Positions 15,461 to 22,989 of a stretch of 64,000 nt of DNA are shown here, piece after piece. The notes below the pieces were generated by a model that searched no databases, was not told the origin of the DNA, and saw only the letters and a list, made by a program, of their open reading frames with translations. The DNA lies in contig NZ_LWLS01000094.1 of assembly GCF_001905095.1 (NCBI RefSeq), positions 186,001 to 250,000 of the forward strand. Reading direction: 5' to 3'. This DNA is from Micromonospora sp. CB01531. Lineage in GTDB: Bacteria > Actinomycetota > Actinomycetes > Mycobacteriales > Micromonosporaceae. The position numbers and the translations under genes are program-made. Numbering within the stretch: position 1 is the stretch's first letter; each line of letters starts with the position of its first letter.

Positions 15461-16114
15461 TCAGATGGGGTTGATGCGCCTCCACCACGAACGCCGGCGC
15501 GGCTGGGTGTCGACACGCACCTGCAGCTCGGCCCGTGCCGCTGCCGATGCGGCGGGAAGCGCGGGCGGCGCGGCGGCGGGCGCCGCCGGCGGCACCGGGG
15601 CCGCAGGGAGCGAGCGCAGCAGCAGGTCGTCGACGTGCCGCTGCCACTCGCTGATCGGACGGCCGAGGATCGGCTCCGAGCCGTCCGTGAGATCGGCCAG
15701 CTCACCGAGCAGCCGCGCGGCCAGCTCGTACGCGCTGGGCCCGGACGGGGAGGCGTTGACGATCAGCGCGGCGACGAGGCTCGTCAGCAGCGTCCCCCGC
15801 AGGTCCCGCGCGATCCGCTGGCGCAGCTGCGCCTCCGACTCGTGGGCGGCGGTCAGTTCCTCGGCCAGGCGCAGCCGCTCGGCGTTGGCGCGGTCGGCCT
15901 GCTCGCGGTACCGGTCGCGCTCAGCGTCGGCGTTCGTGACCGCGCGGTGCAGCTCGTCGACGCGGCCCCACGCGATGTTCAGGCTGACCTGCTGGGCGTT
16001 GCAGACCCGGGCGAGGCGGATCCGGTGGTCGAGCAGCGCGTCGATGGTCGGTCCGTACACGCGGCGGGCCTCCGCCCGGGCGGCCAGGTCGGTGGCGGTG
16101 TCGGCGTGGGTCAT
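15461..16114 (-). CDS. Coiled-coil phage protein, unknown
   Basis: A 217-residue protein from ATG 16114, which has GGAGG 6 nt upstream and overlaps the previous stop (ATGA). Residues about 60-110 form a charged coiled coil (DRYREQADRANAERLRLAEE). The C-terminal third is Ala/Pro-rich and ends with a basic Arg/Trp patch (PRRRSWWRRINPI). No enzymatic motif is seen. The role is unknown; its position just downstream of the replication gene suggests an early function. Confidence 0.65.
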   Translation of the reverse strand: MTHADTATDLAARAEARRVYGPTIDALLDHRIRLARVCNAQQVSLNIAWGRVDELHRAVTNADAERDRYREQADRANAERLRLAEELTAAHESEAQLRQRIARDLRGTLLTSLVAALIVNASPSGPSAYELAARLLGELADLTDGSEPILGRPISEWQRHVDDLLLRSLPAAPVPPAAPAAAPPALPAASAAARAELQVRVDTQPRRRSWWRRINPI

Positions 16115-16392
16115 GGGGTTCCTCCAGGGGCGGGTTTGCAGGCAGGGCAGCGGGAACCGGGTAGGCCCCAGACGGGGCGGTAGCAACCGACGCAGGCCAC
16201 GTACTCGTAGCCGGCCGGCGGGGACGGATCAGAGCGCTCGGTGGCCTCAGGTGGGGCGTCGCCGGCGAGCGCGGCCTCGACCAGGGCCCGGCCGCGGCGG
16301 GCCCTCTCGACAGCCTCGGTCGGGCTGCGGGCCTGCCGCGCGGCCAGGTCGGCCTCCCAGGCGGGCCGGCCTCGCCGGCGCGGCGCGCTCAC
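16111..16392 (-). CDS. Small zinc-ribbon phage protein
   Basis: A 93-residue protein starting at GTG 16392, overlapping the replication gene stop as GTGA. The N-terminal part is a charged helix related in wording to the end of the upstream protein (both have RRGRALVEA-L), a sign of local duplication. The C-terminal part has two CxxC pairs (CVGCYRPVWGLPGSRCPAC), a zinc ribbon. Function unknown. Confidence 0.65.
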   Translation of the reverse strand: MSAPRRRGRPAWEADLAARQARSPTEAVERARRGRALVEAALAGDAPPEATERSDPSPPAGYEYVACVGCYRPVWGLPGSRCPACKPAPGGTP

Positions 16393-17477
16393 CGGACGCT
16401 CCCACCGGTCAGCACGGCCTCGACGAGGGCGCGGCCGCGACGGGAGGTCGCGGCGAACTCCTCTGCCGGCGTGCGGCCGACGACCGGCCGGCCGTCGTCG
16501 ACCGGCGCCACCCGGGGCGCTGGTGCCACCGCCGGCGGGGCAGTCGCGCGGCTGGGGTCGGGCAGTAGGCCGAGCTGGTGCGCGGCGCGCTGCCAGTGCG
16601 GGCACGCGTCGTGCAGCAGCCGCCGCGGCGTCTTCGTCTTCGGGTCGGTGGCGGCCGAGCGGAAGGCTGCGGCGACCAGGTCCCAGCGGCGCTCCTGGAC
16701 CGCGTTGTCGGCCAGGACGTCGCGCAGCGCCCGGGGCGACCAGTCCGGGCGGGCGGCGATCAGCTCGGCGGCCAGGTCGTCTTCCACGGTCGCCGGTTGG
16801 GGTTGATCGGCCGAAGGCGTCTTCTCCTCCTCCTGGCCGGCAGCCGAGGAACCAGAAGGAGGAGTAGGAGGTTCTACTTCATCAGGTTCAACTTCTTTAG
16901 GTTCCCGCCCCGAAATGGGGGTGACAGGTTCACCCGAATCGGGGGTGACATGTTCCCCCGGATCGGGGGTGACAGGCTTGTCGGCCTGTTCCCCCCGATC
17001 GGGGGTGACAGGGCTGACCTGCTCCTTATCCTTCGCCTTGGCGCGGCGAGCGTCCCGCTTGGCCTTCTCGTCGGCGCGCTTGAGCGCGATCAGCGCCCGG
17101 TGCTCGTCGTACCACGCCTTAAGAGTGATCTTGCCGGTGTAGCCGGGCGGGGGGAGCTGGTGCACGGTGTAGGTATTGCGGCGGTGCAGGCCGCTGCGGT
17201 CGACGTCGACGGCGCCCAGGTCCACCAGCTCGTCGAGGTATCCCTTGATCTTGTCGCCGCGAGACATGCCCATCAGCACTGCGAGGGTCAGCGTGCTGGT
17301 CTTGACCATGTCGTCGTCGCGGGATCGGTTGACGTGCATGCGCAGCACGACGTACAGGGCGATCGCGCCGGGGCTGACCCCGGACAAGGCGACCCAGTCG
17401 TGCACGTCGGTCCACTGCGGTGACTCGCGGCCGCGCTTGAGGTCGACGTCGGCGCCGGGGCTACGGGTGGTCGTCAC
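16389..17477 (-). CDS. Phage replication initiator-like protein (lambda O-type layout)
   Basis: A 362-residue protein from GTG 17477 (GGGAGG 6 nt upstream). Residues about 20-115 read as a winged-helix DNA-binding domain (SPGAIALYVVLRMHVNRS, TLTLAVLMGMSRGDKIKGYLDELVDLGAVD), as in phage and plasmid initiators. A linker of four VTPDxGE repeats follows (about residues 155-190), then an acidic stretch, then a C-terminal helical domain (DWSPRALRDVLADN, PRRLLHDACPHWQ). The linker DNA contains four iterons. Role: initiation at an origin inside its own gene, by analogy with lambda O; the family is not confirmed. Confidence 0.65.
   Translation of the reverse strand: MTTTRSPGADVDLKRGRESPQWTDVHDWVALSGVSPGAIALYVVLRMHVNRSRDDDMVKTSTLTLAVLMGMSRGDKIKGYLDELVDLGAVDVDRSGLHRRNTYTVHQLPPPGYTGKITLKAWYDEHRALIALKRADEKAKRDARRAKAKDKEQVSPVTPDRGEQADKPVTPDPGEHVTPDSGEPVTPISGREPKEVEPDEVEPPTPPSGSSAAGQEEEKTPSADQPQPATVEDDLAAELIAARPDWSPRALRDVLADNAVQERRWDLVAAAFRSAATDPKTKTPRRLLHDACPHWQRAAHQLGLLPDPSRATAPPAVAPAPRVAPVDDGRPVVGRTPAEEFAATSRRGRALVEAVLTGGSVR
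16870..17012. other. Candidate phage replication origin: four iterons and an AT-rich tract
   Basis: Four repeats share GGGGGTGACA (16917-16926, 16941-16950, 16965-16974, 17001-17010); three also carry a palindromic CCCGATCGGGG-like core just before it. Spacing is 24, 24 and 36 bp. Next to them, 16870-16905 is unusually AT-rich for this genome (runs such as TTCTACTTCATC and AACTTCTTTAGG). Iterons followed by an AT-rich tract inside the initiator gene is the lambda ori layout. The repeats also encode the VTPDxGE peptide repeats, so a protein-level cause cannot be excluded. Confidence 0.55.
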
Positions 17478-17552
17478 GCCTGACCTCCCATCGGTCGGTG
17501 GCACGCGGTACGGTTGGTGCTTCTCACGCTTGGCCTTTCGAGGTTGGGCAGG

Positions 17553-17584
17553 CGGCGCGGCACCTCTGACCAGGTGCCGCGCCG
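17553..17584. terminator. Hairpin upstream of the replication gene
   Basis: A 13-bp stem (17553-17565 with 17572-17584), core GGCGCGGCACCT, loop 6 nt. It lies in the 123-bp gap between two leftward genes. On the plus strand it is followed by TTGTTGTTG. It could partly end early transcription before the replication gene. Confidence 0.6.
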
Positions 17585-17600
17585 TTGTTGTTGGGCGGTG

Positions 17601-17789
17601 TCATGCAGCCCTGGATCTGGGACGCAGGGCTTCTAGCAGCACCCGGCGGTGCTCCTGGGGGTTGTCGGACGGGTCGACCGGCCGCGGCGCGGGCGCAGGC
17701 GGCGGGGCGGTCTGCTCGACGGAGACGTCGCCGGGGTCGCCGTATCGCTCGGCGAGGACCTGCCGGAGACGGGCATCAGGATGTGTCAT
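17601..17789 (-). CDS. Small phage protein, unknown (62 aa)
   Basis: Starts at ATG 17789, sharing ATGA with the upstream stop. It begins MTHPDARLRQVLAERYGDPG and has a Pro-rich middle. No domain is recognised. Support is the tight translational coupling and the position in an unbroken run of overlapping genes. Confidence 0.55.
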   Translation of the reverse strand: MTHPDARLRQVLAERYGDPGDVSVEQTAPPPAPAPRPVDPSDNPQEHRRVLLEALRPRSRAA

Positions 17790-18088
17790 CGGTCGAGGAA
17801 CCTCTCTGCCTGCTCGTCGACGTCGGCGAGGGTCCGTCGTCCCAGTTCGGTGGGTTCGACCCGGTGCTGGCACCGCTGGTCGTGCAGGGCAGGGCCGATC
17901 CGGATCCACTCGGCGGCCAGCTGCTCCTCGGCTCGGGCGGTGACGCGGAAGGCGCGGCTCTGGCCGCTGGAGGTGTCTCCCAGCCAGTAGGAGCCCTCGC
18001 CGCAGTCGTGGGTGACGTCGCCGGCGGCGGCGGCGCGCAGCAGCGCGATCCGGGTCTTGGTACGGGCCAGCAGCCGATCGTGGGCCAT
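17786..18088 (-). CDS. Small phage protein, unknown (100 aa)
   Basis: Begins MAHDRLLARTKTRIALLRAA and carries WIRIGPALHDQRCQHRVEPTE; one Cys/His pair only. Start and stop both overlap neighbours (TAATG upstream, ATGA downstream). It could be a small winged-helix-like protein, since ALLRAAAAGDV and the GRRTLADVDEQAERFL end resemble helices of such folds, but this is speculative. Confidence 0.6.
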   Translation of the reverse strand: MAHDRLLARTKTRIALLRAAAAGDVTHDCGEGSYWLGDTSSGQSRAFRVTARAEEQLAAEWIRIGPALHDQRCQHRVEPTELGRRTLADVDEQAERFLDR

Positions 18089-19152
18089 TACGCTCCCTCG
18101 CTGGTCCGGTCATTGGCCACCGGGCGCGCCTCCTGGTCGACGTCGCCGCCGTGGGCGCGGCACAGGCCGTTGAGCCAGGGGCGGGCGCCGCAGGGAGTGA
18201 TTCCGGTCGGCGGCAGCCAGGGGCAGGCAGGCGGTCCGTCCGGGTGCCGGTCGCCGGCCATGAGGTCCAGGCCGGCCCGCATGGCGGCAGTGAGGGCGGC
18301 GGCGCTGTCGCCGTCGACGTCGACGTGCTGCAGGCCGTACCGGTTGTGGTGGCCCCGGTGGAGGCCGTCGCCGTTGGACCAGGTGCGGGCGTGCCAGTCG
18401 GTCCACCGCTGGGCGAACGCGTCGTCGCGGTCCTCGCGGATTGACGGGTCGGCCAGCGACGTCTCGTAGTGCCACCACAGGTTGCTGGCGTCGGACAGCA
18501 CCCGCATCGGCGTGCCGTTCCACGCCGCGCCGAGGTGGATCAGGCGGCGACCGACCAGAGGTGTCAGGTATGGCACGAGCTGGTCGGCGTCGACCGCACC
18601 GGGGGTGCGGGCGAGCTTGCTGCTCGGGTACTTCGGCCATACGAGGACGTCGACGAGCACCTGGCCGTCGACGGTGGTGGCGTGGACCTCGATCGGGCAG
18701 CCGTGTCCGAGCCGGTGCAGGGCGATCAGGACGGTGTCGGGGTGGTAGAGGACGTCGCGGGCCCAGTCGACGGCCTGCTGTCGCAGCGCGAGCCACGACG
18801 GGCGTGCCGCGGCGAGGCGCTCCGCCCGCCCGCAGCCGAGGCACCGCCGCCGCTCGTCGTTCGTCATGGGCAGTGGGGCGTCGCTGGTGGCCTGGCAGCG
18901 GGCGCAGGTACGGGCGGCCGTCCAGGCGGCCTGCCGGGCCGGCGACAGTGCCGGCAGCTCCACGGAGTCCGCGATCGCGTACAGCGGCGCGTGCTTGTTG
19001 CCGTGGTAGAACAGGGTCGCCACCGACTTCTGCCTGTCGGCGGGGCGGCGCCGCTGGCGGGCCAGCATCGTCTTGGTGGCCAGGTGCTCGGGGATCTCCC
19101 CGACCCGGTACAGAGGCAGGCCGTCCGGGCAGCGCGTACGTCGGTCGGTCAT
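18088..19152 (-). CDS. RRQRL-type zinc-binding protein
   Basis: A 354-residue protein with an N-terminal LPLYRVGEIPEHLATKTMLARQ-like segment and two CxxC pairs (CARCQ and CLGCGRAE, about residues 82-107), the pattern of actinobacterial RRQRL-motif zinc-binding proteins found on integrative elements. The C-terminal half (VDVLVWPKYPSSKLAR, WNGTPMRVLSDASNLWWHYE) is not recognised. It ends with a short Cys-containing segment (GITPCGARPWLNGLCRAHGG). GGGAGC is 5 nt before the ATG. Probably a nucleic-acid-binding accessory protein; the role is unknown. Confidence 0.65.
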   Translation of the reverse strand: MTDRRTRCPDGLPLYRVGEIPEHLATKTMLARQRRRPADRQKSVATLFYHGNKHAPLYAIADSVELPALSPARQAAWTAARTCARCQATSDAPLPMTNDERRRCLGCGRAERLAAARPSWLALRQQAVDWARDVLYHPDTVLIALHRLGHGCPIEVHATTVDGQVLVDVLVWPKYPSSKLARTPGAVDADQLVPYLTPLVGRRLIHLGAAWNGTPMRVLSDASNLWWHYETSLADPSIREDRDDAFAQRWTDWHARTWSNGDGLHRGHHNRYGLQHVDVDGDSAAALTAAMRAGLDLMAGDRHPDGPPACPWLPPTGITPCGARPWLNGLCRAHGGDVDQEARPVANDRTSEGA

Positions 19153-19153
19153 C

Positions 19154-19363
19154 TCACGCTCCCTCGCTGGTGCGTACGTAGACGCGGATGTACTGGCGGT
19201 AGCGGCCGGCGTCGGCGCCGGCGAGCACGTGCGGGTCGCCGACCTCGAGCAGCCGGCCGCCGCCGGCGAGCTGCGCCCGCAGCCCGGTCAGCTCCTCGTA
19301 GGTGCCGACGGCCCACACCTCCAGGCCGAGCGCAGAGTTGGCGCGGGGCTTGGCGCTAGGCAT
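19154..19363 (-). CDS. Small phage protein, unknown (69 aa)
   Basis: Starts at ATG 19363, overlapping the upstream stop by 8 bp. The sequence ends YRQYIRVYVRTSEGA, a possible beta strand, and has LEVWAVGTYEELTGLRAQL in the middle. It resembles small ferredoxin-like single-domain proteins by pattern only. Confidence 0.5.
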   Translation of the reverse strand: MPSAKPRANSALGLEVWAVGTYEELTGLRAQLAGGGRLLEVGDPHVLAGADAGRYRQYIRVYVRTSEGA

Positions 19364-19685
19364 GGCGGCCGCCGAACGGCCAGCGGCGCCCCGGTGGGTG
19401 CGCGTCGAGGGCGGCGTAGCCGGCGCGGGTGAGCCGGTATCGGGCCGGTGCGGCGTACCCGGCGAGGGCCAGCGCCGCGACGGCCAGGTGCAGCAGCCGG
19501 TCCCGGTCGGCGGGGTCGAGCGCGTGCACCACGTCGACCACGTGCTGGCCGGGGCAGATCCCGGCGTGCGGGCATGCCTCGGCGTCGCTGTGCTGCGCCG
19601 CGGCGGCGACCAGGTCGACGAGGACGGCCCGGTCTTGGTCGAGCAGGGCCAGCAGCGCCGGCGGCGGGGTCAGGTCGTCGTCCAT
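19356..19685 (-). CDS. Small phage protein, unknown (109 aa)
   Basis: ATG 19685 shares one base with the upstream stop (TGATG); two GTG codons just before are less likely starts. It contains a Cys/His group (ACPHAGICPGQHVVDVVHAL) that may bind metal and a helix pair LLHLAVAALALAGY. The C-terminal ARYRLTRAGYAAL looks like the wing of a winged helix. Function unknown. Confidence 0.55.
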   Translation of the reverse strand: MDDDLTPPPALLALLDQDRAVLVDLVAAAAQHSDAEACPHAGICPGQHVVDVVHALDPADRDRLLHLAVAALALAGYAAPARYRLTRAGYAALDAHPPGRRWPFGGRHA

Positions 19686-19921
19686 CACCACTCCCGCTCG
19701 CCGAGGATCCGAGCCTCCAGCTCGCGTGCTGCGTCGTGACGCGGGTCAGCGGCACCCTCGGCCGCGGTGGAGTCGGGGTGTTGGGCGTCGCCGGCCCGGC
19801 CGAGCTTGTGGCAGACCTGGCAGGGAGCCAGCCGTGACCAGGGGTCGGCCGGCACACCGTCCGCCGCCACGTACGCGTGCGGCGAGACGGTGGGCCGGCC
19901 GGGGCGGGGCGCCTTAGACAC
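19685..19921 (-). CDS. Small CxxC phage protein (78 aa)
   Basis: Contains APCQVCHKLGRAGDAQH, a single CxxCH element that could bind zinc, and a helical Glu/Arg C-terminus (ARELEARILGEREW). It overlaps both neighbours. No family recognised; low-complexity composition makes this one of the weaker calls in the run. Confidence 0.5.
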   Translation of the reverse strand: MSKAPRPGRPTVSPHAYVAADGVPADPWSRLAPCQVCHKLGRAGDAQHPDSTAAEGAADPRHDAARELEARILGEREW

Positions 19922-20276
19922 CGCTGGTGGCCTCGACGGTCAGGCCGAGCAGCGGCGCCAGGTTGGTGACGAGCATCCGCGCCTCGTAGATCGGCACGAA
20001 GGTGATCGGCCCGCCGCCGAGCTGCACGGCGAGTGCCGTCTGCTGGTCGGCGGCCTGGTCGAGAGTCCGGCGCTTGCGCTCGGTCTCGCCGAACCACAGC
20101 GAGCCGGGCCGCTGCAGCTGCGCGACCACGAGGACCGCGTCTCCGTGCGGCAGGGTGAGGACCAGGCGCTGCGGTGAGCTGCGGTGCACGCCGCCGGAGG
20201 CCGGCAGCGTCGGCACCTCCGCGTCGCACAACGTTGGCTCGCACCAGTCCGGGTGCGGCAGGACAGTGATCGTCAT
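19914..20276 (-). CDS. DUF6907-like small protein
   Basis: A 120-residue protein opening with HPDWCEPTLCDAE and GVHRSSP, the PxWC...C...H-S layout of DUF6907-type proteins common in actinomycete plasmids and phages. A beta-rich core follows (RLVLTLPHGDAVLVVAQL), then FVPIYEARMLVTNLAPLLGL. Function of the family is unknown. Start overlaps the previous stop (ATGA). Confidence 0.55.
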   Translation of the reverse strand: MTITVLPHPDWCEPTLCDAEVPTLPASGGVHRSSPQRLVLTLPHGDAVLVVAQLQRPGSLWFGETERKRRTLDQAADQQTALAVQLGGGPITFVPIYEARMLVTNLAPLLGLTVEATSGV

Positions 20277-20803
20277 CGGGTGGTTCCCTCCTGAATCGGT
20301 ACGCGGGGCAGGACCGCCGTGTCGTCGGCGGCCGGGCCCGCCTGCGACGTCGGCCGGCGCGCGCCGACGGCGAAGCCGTCTACGCCGGCGGGCACGGGCT
20401 CCCCCGTCGGGGCGTCGTGGCCGCGGTCGTAGGTCATCGGGTCGTCACCGGCCAGGCCGAACCAGGCCTCGTCGAACGCCGGGCGCTCGTCGAGCAGGGT
20501 CAGCGGGCCGAACTCCTCCACCGCGAGCGCCGGCCCGTAGAGCAGGCCGCCGTTCACGGCGATCAGCAGCGTGTCTCCGGGGTCGGAGTCGTCACGCTGG
20601 TAGCGGATCGCGAACAGCAGCGCCCCGTCCGCACCCCGCCACACCTGCCCCGGGTGCACCTCGGGAATGTGCGGGTGGATCTCCACCAGCGGCTGGAAGT
20701 GCTCGTCGACCAGGGGCAGGTGCACGACGTCGCCCGGGTGGTCAGGCAGGGTCACCTGCAGCTGCAGCTCGCCGTGCGCGACGATCGTCGCCGCCGGGAT
20801 CAC
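20273..20803 (-). CDS. Phage protein, unknown (176 aa)
   Basis: GTG 20803 is chosen because it overlaps the upstream stop as GTGA and is followed by coherent sequence (IPAATIVAHGELQLQVTLPDHPG). The N-terminal 120 residues are beta-rich (VHPGQVWRGADGALLFAIRYQ); the end is disordered. No family is recognised. It sits in the middle of the coupled early operon. Confidence 0.55.
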   Translation of the reverse strand: MIPAATIVAHGELQLQVTLPDHPGDVVHLPLVDEHFQPLVEIHPHIPEVHPGQVWRGADGALLFAIRYQRDDSDPGDTLLIAVNGGLLYGPALAVEEFGPLTLLDERPAFDEAWFGLAGDDPMTYDRGHDAPTGEPVPAGVDGFAVGARRPTSQAGPAADDTAVLPRVPIQEGTTR

Positions 20804-21639
20804 CAGGCGCACGACGGTGCCCGGCAGGGTACGGTCGTAGGCGCTCCTCGGGTGGCCACCGGGGTCCGAACCGGCGGTGGCTGCAGCAGCTGGCGGCTGG
20901 GCTGCACGGTGACCTTCACGCCGAGGGCCTTGGCGTGCTGGCGGGCGGCGGCGCGCAGCGCGCTGCGCGCCTTGGCCTTGCTCTCGCAGTGGATGACGAC
21001 CACCTCGCCGCCGTCGGGCCGGTGGATCACCTTCCACCCGTCCTCGCGGCTGTAGCGGGCCTCCACCAGGGCGTGATCGGTGTCGGGACGGTAGATCGTG
21101 TCGAGGGTGACGACCGCGTACATGGGCGCGTCACGCGCGTAGTCGTACTCCCAGACGCGGATCTCCGGGACGCCGTGCGGGCGCCAGGGCGGGGCGACCG
21201 CGTCGAGCTTGCGCCAGGGCGGGATGGACCACGAGTAGTCCGGCCCGGTCTTGTCGGTCCACACCTGCACCGCGGCGTACTCGTTGGCCTGGTCGACGCG
21301 CTCGACGGTCTCCCACCGATTCAGCGGGGAAACGAACCGCCAGCCCTGGGCCAACTTCTCCGCCACGGGGCGGACGTCATCGCAGCCCAAGCACTGCTTG
21401 GTGCCGCCGCAGCTCAGGCAGGTCGGCTCGTGCTTGTCGAGGACCTGCGCGGCCAGGCCCCGGCGCTGGCGCAGGACCCGCAGGACGCTCGAGACCGCGT
21501 ACATGGGCGCGTCCGGAGCGATCTCGCCGACCGCCGTGCGAAGCTCAGACAGCGCGTGGTCGAAGTCGTAGTCGCCGCTCGGCAGGGACGGCACCCGCTG
21601 GTTGGCCTCGTAGCGTCGAGACCACTCAGAGACGCTCAT
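20800..21639 (-). CDS. Zn-binding phage protein, unknown (279 aa)
   Basis: ATG 21639 overlaps the upstream stop (ATGA). After a helical N-terminus (MSVSEWSRRYEANQRVPSLP) there is a rubredoxin/DnaJ-like knuckle (CLSCGGTKQCLGC, about residues 72-84), then a middle domain rich in Trp/Tyr and two near copies of DAPMYAV, and a basic Lys/Arg/Ala helix. It may bind nucleic acid through the zinc knuckle; this is inference. Confidence 0.6.
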   Translation of the reverse strand: MSVSEWSRRYEANQRVPSLPSGDYDFDHALSELRTAVGEIAPDAPMYAVSSVLRVLRQRRGLAAQVLDKHEPTCLSCGGTKQCLGCDDVRPVAEKLAQGWRFVSPLNRWETVERVDQANEYAAVQVWTDKTGPDYSWSIPPWRKLDAVAPPWRPHGVPEIRVWEYDYARDAPMYAVVTLDTIYRPDTDHALVEARYSREDGWKVIHRPDGGEVVVIHCESKAKARSALRAAARQHAKALGVKVTVQPSRQLLQPPPVRTPVATRGAPTTVPCRAPSCAW

Positions 21640-22172
21640 GCGAAGGCCACCTCGTCCTCGCGCAGCGCCGGGTCCTGAACCGGGGCCGGCCAGATCAGCC
21701 GCGGGAACTCCACCGGCACCTCCGCGAACAGACCCATCACCGGCCGGGCAAGCGTCGCGACGTCCGGCTCGTCGGCGGCGGCCGACGCGGCCGCCGGCCA
21801 CTCGGGCGGGTTCTGTGCCACGTTCGCGGCGGCGGTCCGGCCCGGGGTCAGGCCGTTGACCTTGCACCAGACGTGCAGCAGCCAGCCGTGCCACGGCGTG
21901 CCGGCGTCGTCGTTGCCCATCCAGTGCCAGCTGCTGCCGACCTGGTCGTGGATGACCTCGACGTCGAGCATGTCCGCCCACGCCTCGACCGCGGCGACCT
22001 GGTCGTCGTCGAAGCGGAGGCTGACGGCACCGCACTCGGGGGCCATCTCGATGTTCATCGGGGCCGGCAGGGACTCGGTCACCGTGCGGGCGATCACCCG
22101 CAGCAGGTACGCCCGGTCAGCGGGGGTCTTCGGCTGCCGCATGTTGGCGGCCTCCGGTACGCTCTCGGTCAT
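21636..22172 (-). CDS. Phage protein, unknown (178 aa)
   Basis: ATG 22172 has AGGAGA 6 nt upstream; longer open frame before it is unlikely to be coding. The middle (ECGAVSLRFDDDQVAAVEAWADMLDV, WHWMGNDDAGTPWHGWLLHVW) is well structured in character; the C-terminus is Ala-rich and then Pro/Glu-rich. No family is recognised. Confidence 0.58.
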   Translation of the reverse strand: MTESVPEAANMRQPKTPADRAYLLRVIARTVTESLPAPMNIEMAPECGAVSLRFDDDQVAAVEAWADMLDVEVIHDQVGSSWHWMGNDDAGTPWHGWLLHVWCKVNGLTPGRTAAANVAQNPPEWPAAASAAADEPDVATLARPVMGLFAEVPVEFPRLIWPAPVQDPALREDEVAFA

Positions 22173-22251
22173 CTGGATCTCCTGGTCTTGGCGGGTCAGG
22201 GACAGGTGTTGCGGGCCCTCTGCCGTTGCCGCGGCTGGGGGCTCGTGTCGT

Positions 22252-22530
22252 TCAGGCCGCATCGCGTCGCCGCTTCTTCGCGCTCTCCAGCGCCATGCGG
22301 CGGTAGTGCGCTCGCTTGAGTCGGTCGACCGCGGCCGCCAGCTCGTCCGGGCTGAGCACGCCGTCCGGGTCGGCCTGGCGCTCCCACTGGCGCCGGCGCG
22401 CCTCGCGGGCGGGCGCCAGGGCAGCGGTGCGCTCCTCCTGGCTGTTGACCCGGGACCAGCGGGTAAGCGATCCGATCGCGGCGGAGAGCTGGCGTTGCGC
22501 CGGCGGCAGAGCCGCGAATCCCCGGCTCAT
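22252..22530 (-). CDS. Small basic helical phage protein (92 aa)
   Basis: ATG 22530 shares TGATG with the upstream HTH gene. The protein is rich in Arg/Ala/Glu with a long amphipathic helix (REARRRQWERQADPDGVLSP) and ends KKRRRDAA. It is likely to bind nucleic acid or a protein partner; function unknown. Confidence 0.55.
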   Translation of the reverse strand: MSRGFAALPPAQRQLSAAIGSLTRWSRVNSQEERTAALAPAREARRRQWERQADPDGVLSPDELAAAVDRLKRAHYRRMALESAKKRRRDAA

Positions 22531-22781
22531 CAGGCGACGGCCTTGTCGGTGCGGAAGGCGTCGGTGCGATTCGGGCGCAGGGCCTGTACGAGCGAAGCGT
22601 GGACGGTGACGCTGCACCGGGGCGAGTAGCCCAACTCCAGCTTGCTGACGTACGCCTTGGTCACGCCGACGCGGGTGGCGAGCTCTCCGATGGACAGCCC
22701 GCGTTCCTTGCGTGCCTCGCGCAGCGCATCGCCGTTGATTGCGACGAAGGCGCTTGCGCGGGACCTCCTGGGCGTCTTCAT
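22530..22781 (-). CDS. XRE-family HTH regulator, Cro-like
   Basis: An 83-residue protein with a single helix-turn-helix of the XRE type (LREARKERGLSIGELATRVGVTKAYVSKLELG). It is the first gene of the leftward operon, opposite the repressor, the place of Cro or an early activator. The start ATG 22781 lies only about 8 nt from a probable -10, with no Shine-Dalgarno sequence, so the mRNA is probably leaderless. It likely binds the repeats in the control region just upstream. Confidence 0.8.
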   Translation of the reverse strand: MKTPRRSRASAFVAINGDALREARKERGLSIGELATRVGVTKAYVSKLELGYSPRCSVTVHASLVQALRPNRTDAFRTDKAVA

Positions 22782-22860
22782 GGGGGAAACTGTAGGAAAC
22801 TGTGGTCCGCGTGTCAACAGGAAGCTGTAGGAAACTGCGGAAGCTGTAGGGATCTTGACC
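22782..22860. promoter_or_regulatory. Prophage switch region: leftward promoter with tandem operator repeats
   Basis: On the minus strand TTGACA (22817-22812), a 17-nt spacer and TACAGT (22794-22789) form a sigma-70-type promoter for the Cro-like gene. Five copies of GGAARCTGTA or a close variant start at 22785, 22795, 22820, 22830 and 22839 on the plus strand, two of them inside the promoter spacer and -10. They are the likely operators. A rightward promoter for the repressor may use TTGACA at 22951-22956 with a weaker -10 near 22974. Confidence 0.68.
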
Positions 22861-22989
22861 CTAAACTTAGGACGTACTTAATTCATGTACGCAGATGCTG
22901 TCGCGCTTACGGCACTAGCTATCGGTTTCCTGGGGTTTCCTGGCATCCTGTTGACAGTTGCGGGAACCTGACCGAGATAGCGCAGGTGG

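Noticed and set aside
16902..17012. A CRISPR array
   Set aside because: Repeats are short, directly coding, with 12-14 bp between cores, and no cas gene is present.
22785..22850. A CRISPR-like or satellite repeat
   Set aside because: Units of 9-10 bp in a promoter fit operators better.
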